Part shown: one piece after another, positions 58,076-64,000 of the stretch
Position numbering within the stretch: position 1 is the first letter of the stretch
Layout: each line of letters starts with the position of its first letter
NCBI GenBank assembly: GCA_026686845.1
Contig: JAIVEN010000021.1
Location: 13,224,001-13,288,000, forward strand
DNA from: Adenanthera pavonina
Taxonomy: Eukaryota > Streptophyta > Magnoliopsida > Fabales > Fabaceae
Direction of reading: 5' to 3'
DNA length: 64,000 bases
Translations under genes and position numbers: made by a program
Notes under the pieces: generated by a model
Seen by the model: only the letters and a program-made list of their open reading frames with translations
The model's database searches: none
What the model was told of the DNA's origin: nothing

Positions 58076-59738
58076 TGTTAGATAAGCTGGCTTCCCAAGA
58101 GGGGGTGAATTAGGAAGATTAAAAATTTTCTTCAAAAAGTCAAGAAAGTGAAGAAAGTAAAGGGTGATGTTAAAACAGAGTATGAATGAATAAATAGTAA
58201 AATTAATAGTAGGGAAGAGAAGACTCTGATATTTATCCTAGTTTGGTCTCTCAACTTGACCTACGTCCAGTCCCCAAGTCACCACTTGAGATTTTCCACT
58301 ATTCTGCAAGAATTCAGTGGGCTTCTTGCAAATGCATCAGTACAGTACACAGATAATGCTCTGTTTCTAGAGCTCACACTTTCACTCTATGCACTCTCAC
58401 TGAGTGCTTTCTCAATCCCTTGTGATATCCCCTCATAAGAAAATCTTTCTTCTAGATGAAGATAAGATTATTTACAATGAATAAACTCTCTTAATCAGAG
58501 TGTATATGAAAGTTAAAGTACAAATATTAAAGTATAAGAGTAGGAGACTTTGAGTAGATGATTTGGCAGAGTTTTAGTATTTACAAAGTAAAAATCATTA
58601 CCCACATCTTCAAATGAAGTTTTATTTATTGATTTCTGCCCCAACTATACGTTAGAGACAAGATCTAGCTGTTAGAGATGTTACCCAACGGTTACTCTGA
58701 GAAACTATCCGTTTACCAACCGCAATTAATGCTTCTGACATTCGAAGTTAGAATTTCAGTTGGTCAACAGACGAATTTTGCAGAAACCGAAAGTTATAGC
58801 CTTTAACGTTGAACTTCCGAAGTTTGTCTATTATGAATCAAAATTCAAATTTTCATCTTTAGAAAATGATTGTATGTTGGAACATATGAATTTCCATGTG
58901 TAAAGTTGTTCTGTCAAGTGTGAACAGTAAATTCGATTTGCTACAATGCCTTCGAAATTTGAATTTTGGAACCCCAAAATTCGTCTGTCAAAAGCTGGTT
59001 CAATGAGGCACAATATTTCATAAGTTTGAAATTTGAATTTTCAAAGGGCAAAGTTCGTCTGTCAGAGAGACTTCTTTTCAGACTTACTTGAAAATTTGAA
59101 TTTATGAGTATTGTCATTCTTATGTCAACATATCAACACAACAGACTTACAAGCTTTGTTTCTAAAATTCGAATTTACATGTTCAAAGTTCGTCTGTCAA
59201 TGGGCAATTTTAAAGCTCTTTTTAAACTTGTTTTCAGATGAACTTTGACACATTTTCAGACGAATTTCTCAATTTTCATAAGTTGCATTTTGTCTGAAAT
59301 TCAAATTTTCAAAAGCCAAAGTTCGTCTGTCACTGAAAGCTCTTTTCAGACACGTATCAAAATTCGAATTTCTCAAGTCAAAATTCATCTGTCAGATAAG
59401 CCTCCTTTCAGACTTGTTCATTTTCAATATGAAATTCGAATTTCCAAAGGCAAAGTTCGAATTTTCAAAATAGTTGATTAGTGTAAACCTTTTAAACTTT
59501 GTCTGTTGATGGGTGTTTTTCAAATATTCCATGAATTAACATAGAATTAAGGTTTTAAAACATCTTTTCACCAAATCAAAGTCTTTTACTCAAATTAAAA
59601 CATTACTAAATATTCTACATCTATTCTTGCACTGATTTCTCCAAAATTCCTTCACTTGAAACCTTTTGTGCACCTTTGATATCTTTACTCCAAGCTCTTG
59701 AAGATTGGCTTGGAATTATCAAAACACTTGATTCAACA
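58076..59738 (-). repeat. 5' LTR of the Sirevirus-type element
   Basis: 1663 bp, tgttagataagctggc... to ...acttgattcaaca on the plus strand, with intact TG/CA ends. The expected tRNA primer site next to it (left side) is absent; the plus-strand ORF3 abuts it directly. Confidence 0.9.
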
Positions 59739-60910
59739 GTTATCATATGTTTTTAGGCATATGCCCTGTTCTTTGTTATTGAGTGTCCAGGGTCCAAGCA
59801 TTGGTTGCCCACGTGTACCTGAATGAATTAAAGTAACGTGTCAAGGTATTTGTGATATTTGGTGTGTCTGGTGGAAAAGGGTATATCACCAGATAGGTGA
59901 AATTGGGGTTCAAAGGGGTCAAAACCTAAGATAGTGATTTTCTTGGGATGACACCCCCTTGAACAATGTCTTTGTGTTATTTGTAACCTGTTGGAAAAGG
60001 TCTGGTGACCAAAAGGTTAGTGGCTTGTGTTTGGGAAAGGTTAATGTCAAGTTTTGGTCTAAAATTGACTATTTCAGTCACGGTTGTCAAAAATCTCCAT
60101 ACGAGGGAGTTTTAAGACAATGTCAGTGTCTATAGTTAGAGTATGAGTAGAGTGACTTTGTAGACATTGGAATCATGTCAATCAAAGATCTGTGTAGAGC
60201 ATTATGCATGTCTGAAATTCACCTAAATTGACAGCAAATTGCTGTCAAAACAATAGCTGGTAGAGCCGCGGTGCCACATCCTCAAGCTGCAGCACCACAG
60301 GGGAGATTTGTTCCCTTCTTTCTTGCTGTCCAGCCATAGTTCAAAGTCATCTGGTCTTGTTCCACCTACTTTCTTTTGGAAACAAGAAAATAAAAAAAAA
60401 TCTATTTGAATAATTATTACCAAAATCATAACTAGTAAGTATCAAATAAGTTATTCAAAATTTATAACTTTACCATTAATGAGGTGTGTATTTTTCACCT
60501 TTTCTTATATTTTCCATAAAAAAAACTACAAAACACTTTAAAGATGTTCTGAGTTTTCTATTCTTTTATTTTTCTATTTTCTAAAATATTTTCTAAAAAA
60601 TAGGTTTACCAAACAAGTTCTTTTGCTTTTCTATTTTCGAAAACAAAAAAACTATTTTGGAAACAGTTGTCGAATAGGCCCTTAATTTCTCCTTTTGTTT
60701 TTCATCCTTGGTATCTCCTTTTGGTCATTTTTCAATTATATCTTGGCTCATGATGTAGCAAGTCATGTCTTTGATGTGGTTTTGTGGTGTTAAAGTTCAG
60801 GGTGTTACATAAAACATATCTAATAATCTTTTAAAGGTACTTAAAAGTTTTATCAATTCAATATGATTAATTTAACCATCAAAATTATAGTTTTAATACA
60901 ATATCTGATA

Positions 60911-61160
60911 TACTCTCTCTTGTCCTAAATATAAGACTTTTTACTTTGGTTCTAAATACAAAACCCTTTCTAGAATATAATATGGTATTTATTATATATT
61001 ACTAAAAAAATGTCCCTATTCAATTTATGAGAAAGAGAAAAAGAAAAAAGTTTAATAAGGGTAGTTTTGAAAAAATGTTATTTTTTAAAAAAATGAAGAT
61101 ATTTAACTAATTTTAACTCTTATCCTTGATCCGCGCAATTCAGATAAAGGTTTCAAGGTT
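60911..61160. mobile_element. MITE of family M1, opposite direction
   Basis: AT-rich, about 250 bp. Read in reverse it follows 24540-24802 through its conserved blocks (cctaaatataagac, aatatggtatttattatata, aaaatgtccctattcaattt). The right end is decayed. Unit 1 lacks an insert at the equivalent position near 24402. Confidence 0.6.
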
Positions 61161-61478
61161 TTTATATTCACAATTGGGGGACTATGATCGTTCGCTCATG
61201 ATTTAACTATATTTAAGTCACATGTTCTCTTCAAGTAGTAGCATCGTTTTCACAAATTTAATTAAATGCCATACTTGTTCGCTAATTTATCTTTTGGCAA
61301 AACGATAATCTTTGAAGGAAAGGATAACTCATAAGCAATTCTACATTATGAGTTCATAATCAACTCTTATTATACCGCATCAACTAGGGACAGAGCCAAG
61401 ATTTAGTTATTGAGGGCTGAGATTAAAAATATATGTTCATCAAAAAAAAGTTTAACACTTAAAATATTAAACAAATTA

Positions 61479-61876
61479 GGGGGAATTACTATTTAGGAGC
61501 AAAATCATCCTTTTATTAAATTTTAGGACCAAGAGTTTGTGAAATTACGAAAACAAATCTCTGGTCTTCAAAGCAAATTAATTCAAAATTAAAATTACTA
61601 AAATACCATTAATAAAGTTGAAATCTAATTACTCAATGTTAAAATTCAAAAATTAAGTTGCAAAATCAGAACACATAAATTATAAAATATGAGTAGAAAG
61701 TTGTAAATTTTTTAAGCAAATTTTATGCTTATCTTTTATAAGTTCATTTAGGGTATTTTAGTAATCTTAACTTTGAATTAATTTGCCTTTAGGACCAGTG
61801 GTCTATTTTCATAATTTCACAAACTTTTGATCCTAAAATTTAATAAAATGGTGATCTTGGTTTTAGTAATTCCCAC
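61479..61876. mobile_element. MULE-type MITE with 130-bp inverted ends and 9-bp target duplication
   Basis: The outer 130 bp on each side are inverted copies (left g-gggaattact..., ...aaattttaggaccaagagtt; right mirrored ...tttaataaaatgg, ...agtaattcccac). A perfect 9-bp direct repeat AACAAATTA flanks the element (61470-61478 and 61877-61885). Long inverted ends plus a 9-bp duplication define Mutator-like elements. At 398 bp it has no coding space and would depend on a transposase elsewhere. Confidence 0.9.
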
Positions 61877-62648
61877 AACAAATTATTATATATATATATA
61901 TATCTAACATAATGTAAAATAATTTTGGCTTTTTAAATATATCTACTTTCAGGATAAAGTATAAATTTTGGGGGCCAAATATACATAATCTTTATATGAT
62001 ATAAAAATTTTGTAAAATATATATAATATAGAACAAAAATGGAAAACTTGGATGACCATTAATGCATTAATGCAAGTGCAAATTTGATCCTTTATATAAA
62101 GTGTTTTAGAAGTTCAATAAAACATTAATGAATTTTTCTCCTTATTTATCCTTAGCATAAATGTTCTTTGTTGACTTTTAAAAGTTCAATGAAGCATAAA
62201 TAAAAGGATAAATTTGGGAGGTTAAGTTAATTTTTGAAAAATTTAATGATATCAACTAATTTTAATGAGCTTCCTTAATCTATATGAAATTAGTTAAAAT
62301 TATCTTATAAATAGGATTAGAGGGAGTATCAATTATGAATTTAGGGAGTCAATTGTGATTAATTTTATTAGATTCTAGAGACGGGAAGTTTGGCACCTCA
62401 TTCATATCCTATTCATCATCATACTGAGATTTGATTTTTTCTATCAAAGTGATTATTGGGAGAAAGTGCATAGAAGATGTAAATCTACCAAAAAAGAAGG
62501 TACATATGTATTTGATTCAAATAATTAATAAATTAAATTAAGCATTAATGAATATATACAGGGTAAATTATATATATTTCAATTCAATTCCAATATTGTA
62601 GATTTAACCTTACATACATACATATAGAGAGGGGAGGGGGGTGGATTA

Positions 62649-64000
62649 TGTAGCCCCTTATACTTAAGTCCATTTCTCATGTATTGGGCTCCAATTATAT
62701 CCATTATTGTATAATTAGAGACTTGATTGCATAAAAATATCGAAACAGATTTTTCTAAAATTTCATGTACTGTTCATTGTGTCATTTCCATTTTAACCGA
62801 TAAATTTTGAAAATTCATAAATAATTCTATAAAAATCATTTCATAGTAATTCAAGTCTCTAAAAATATGTCAAAATATTATATACATGAAAAAAAAAAGA
62901 AACAGAGCATTATCTTGACCAATTCATATAGTTTATTTTTCAAACATTTACTGTATATTTGGTCATTTTCTCTTTCTCAGGATTTTGGCCTTATATTTAA
63001 AAATTCATATCTCACTATATCCTCAGTCAAATCATACATTTTTTATGTCATATGAAATCCCTGAATGTACACTTTTTAGACATATTTTTCTTATACATTT
63101 ATTTTACTTTCACAGGGCATAACTTAAATCATAAAGGGTCAGAATTCCACTTTTGCTGGAACAGTTTTGGGAAAACATTCATATCTCCTATCATATAACT
63201 CCAATTACCTCCAAATCAGTGGCATATGAAACTTCAAACATAGACCTTTCTATAAATACAAACCACTGAATTTTTTAATCTATACACTATTTTATATTAT
63301 TTTTTTAATTTTTCAATACCTAACTTTCAGTTTCCAGTTTTCCCAATCTTTCCCTGTTCTGAACCCTAACTTTGAAAAATCACTATAATTTATATATATA
63401 TCTCCAAATGGAGTGCTCTTTAGACCATTTTAAAGCTCTACTTGTGTAATTTAAGAGCCTATATATTACTTAAACTAGCTGCCCTGTCTTACTTAAACAA
63501 TACCTACGTATCTGTCAGGGTGTCCAGATTGTATATCTCCATTCATGTCTTGGCAAAATAAGTTCATATCATATATACATCATCATTCATTGTACCATAT
63601 TCATACATAATATCAAAAGGTATCTCAAGGAACATACTTGCATCAATATACATGATTCATCCTTTGCATACAAATTTATACATATTATCAAAAATTAACA
63701 GCAATCCTTGCAAGAACATAACTTCCACCAATTTCTTCCTCCTCTCTTTTGCCTCTTCATGAACTTTTTGCATTGCTTGGTCTAAACATGGTAAACATTT
63801 GAAAGGGATGAGATTCAAATAATCTTAGTAGTTACCACTAATCAAGCAAATATATAATCATATAATGCAAGCATACTTCATCAAATCATCATTCAAACAT
63901 TTAGAATCATTTATACTTAAATATTTTATAAAAAATTGGATAGAGTTTTCCCTTACATTTTGGACATCCCGGGATCACAAAACCCCTCAAATAACTCAGC
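62649..64000 (-). mobile_element. Partial LTR related to the 10.9-kb element's LTR, cut by window end
   Basis: It begins TGTAGCCCC. Reversed, it follows the 3279-6213 LTR in order: the block around cacttttgctggaacagttt (63151) mirrors 5688-5708; atcagtggcatatgaaac mirrors 5617-5640; ggacatcccggga at 63961 mirrors 4880-4893. Identity is much lower than between the two LTRs of the 10.9-kb element. The far end and interior lie beyond the window, so solo or full length is unknown. Confidence 0.78.

Larger units (their letters stand above)
51239..59738 (-). mobile_element. Sirevirus-type Ty1/copia element with inverted interior
   Basis: LTRs at 51239-52895 and 58076-59738 are direct repeats. The perfect 5-bp duplication GTTAT flanks the element (51234-51238 and 59739-59743). 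On the minus strand the LTR begins TGTTGAATCAAGTG and the left LTR is preceded by an AAAAAGGGGGAGAAA tract, so the backbone runs minus. The genes for reverse transcriptase/RNase H and ORF3 run plus. Gag, protease, integrase and the primer site are absent. The LTR copies differ at many places, so this is older than the 10.9-kb element. Confidence 0.88.
44745..60809 (+). mobile_element. Apparent solo LTR of the 2.5-kb family, plus strand, split by two insertions
   Basis: It starts TGTGACAACCCC and ends GGGTGTTACA. The flanks TAAGA (44740-44744) and TAAAA (60810-60814) fit a target duplication with one change, and the interrupted host sequence is continuous in unit 1 near 24318. The LTR pieces are 44745-45407, about 49962-51238 and 59744-60809, roughly 3.0 kb in all. 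They read as the reverse complement of the minus-strand LTRs at 33779 and 45408. The piece 60366-60700 (ending tttggaaacagttgtcgaa, taggccc) looks like a further small MITE insert. No plus-strand primer site or purine tract was found. Confidence 0.72.
60810..62648 (+). repeat. Downstream flank of unit 2, right part
   Basis: It matches 24325-25850 in order, for example aaaacatatctaataatctt, cttgttcgcta and aatattgtagatttaacc. It differs by MITE insertions at 60911-61160 and 61479-61876. The rest is AT-rich and noncoding. Confidence 0.75.

Noticed and set aside
55992..58085. Retroviral envelope gene
   Set aside because: Its position after pol recalls env, but no signal peptide, membrane helix or cleavage-site pattern was seen. 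It resembles the plant transposon-associated protein domain instead.

Overview
This is nuclear DNA of a flowering plant, probably a eudicot. It is AT-rich with very short ORFs, and holds several nested plant LTR retrotransposons (Ty3/gypsy, a Sirevirus-type Ty1/copia and a Cassandra-like TRIM), TA-flanked and MULE-type MITEs, and one intronless B3-domain gene. No species is named because nothing here is diagnostic. No bacterial, organellar or CRISPR features were seen. All boundaries and identities were worked out by eye.

Layout. (1) 1-18834 is the 3' end of a large Ty3/gypsy element: a decayed integrase end (3-530), a repeat-bearing 3' spacer, a purine tract, and a very long 3' LTR starting at 1823. 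That LTR contains an 18-copy, roughly 52-bp minisatellite. It is interrupted by a complete 10.9-kb LTR retrotransposon (3279-14144, TSD TATTG) and by a 567-bp Cassandra-like element (16638-17204, TSD TCTAA) that carries 5S-rRNA-derived sequence and has one LTR copy flipped. (2) 19550-62648 is best read as a tandem duplication around the B3 gene. Unit 1 (19550-25860) keeps the upstream and downstream flanks but no gene. Unit 2 (26345-62648) keeps the gene (28583-29128) and has been expanded by transposons. (3) A family of gypsy LTRs of about 2.5 kb appears four times: a solo LTR (20578-23090), a complete minus-strand element without coding capacity (33779-42677), a truncated minus-strand element (45408-49961), and a plus-strand apparent solo LTR (44745-60809) that hosts the truncated element and the Sirevirus. 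(4) The Sirevirus (51239-59738, TSD GTTAT) has LTRs and purine tract in minus orientation, but its reverse transcriptase/RNase H and ORF3 lie in plus orientation. (5) 62649-64000 is part of an LTR related to that of the 3279-14144 element, in minus orientation and cut by the window edge.

The only convincing host gene is the small B3-domain transcription-factor-like gene. Its TATA box and upstream region are duplicated about 5 kb away in unit 1 without the gene. No wholly unknown system was found. The most unusual items are the flipped Cassandra LTR, the inside-out Sirevirus, the gene-less promoter copy with inverted filler at its deletion junction, a near-zero-spacer palindrome at 44424-44574, and the sharp divergence step inside the LTR pair of the 10.9-kb element.
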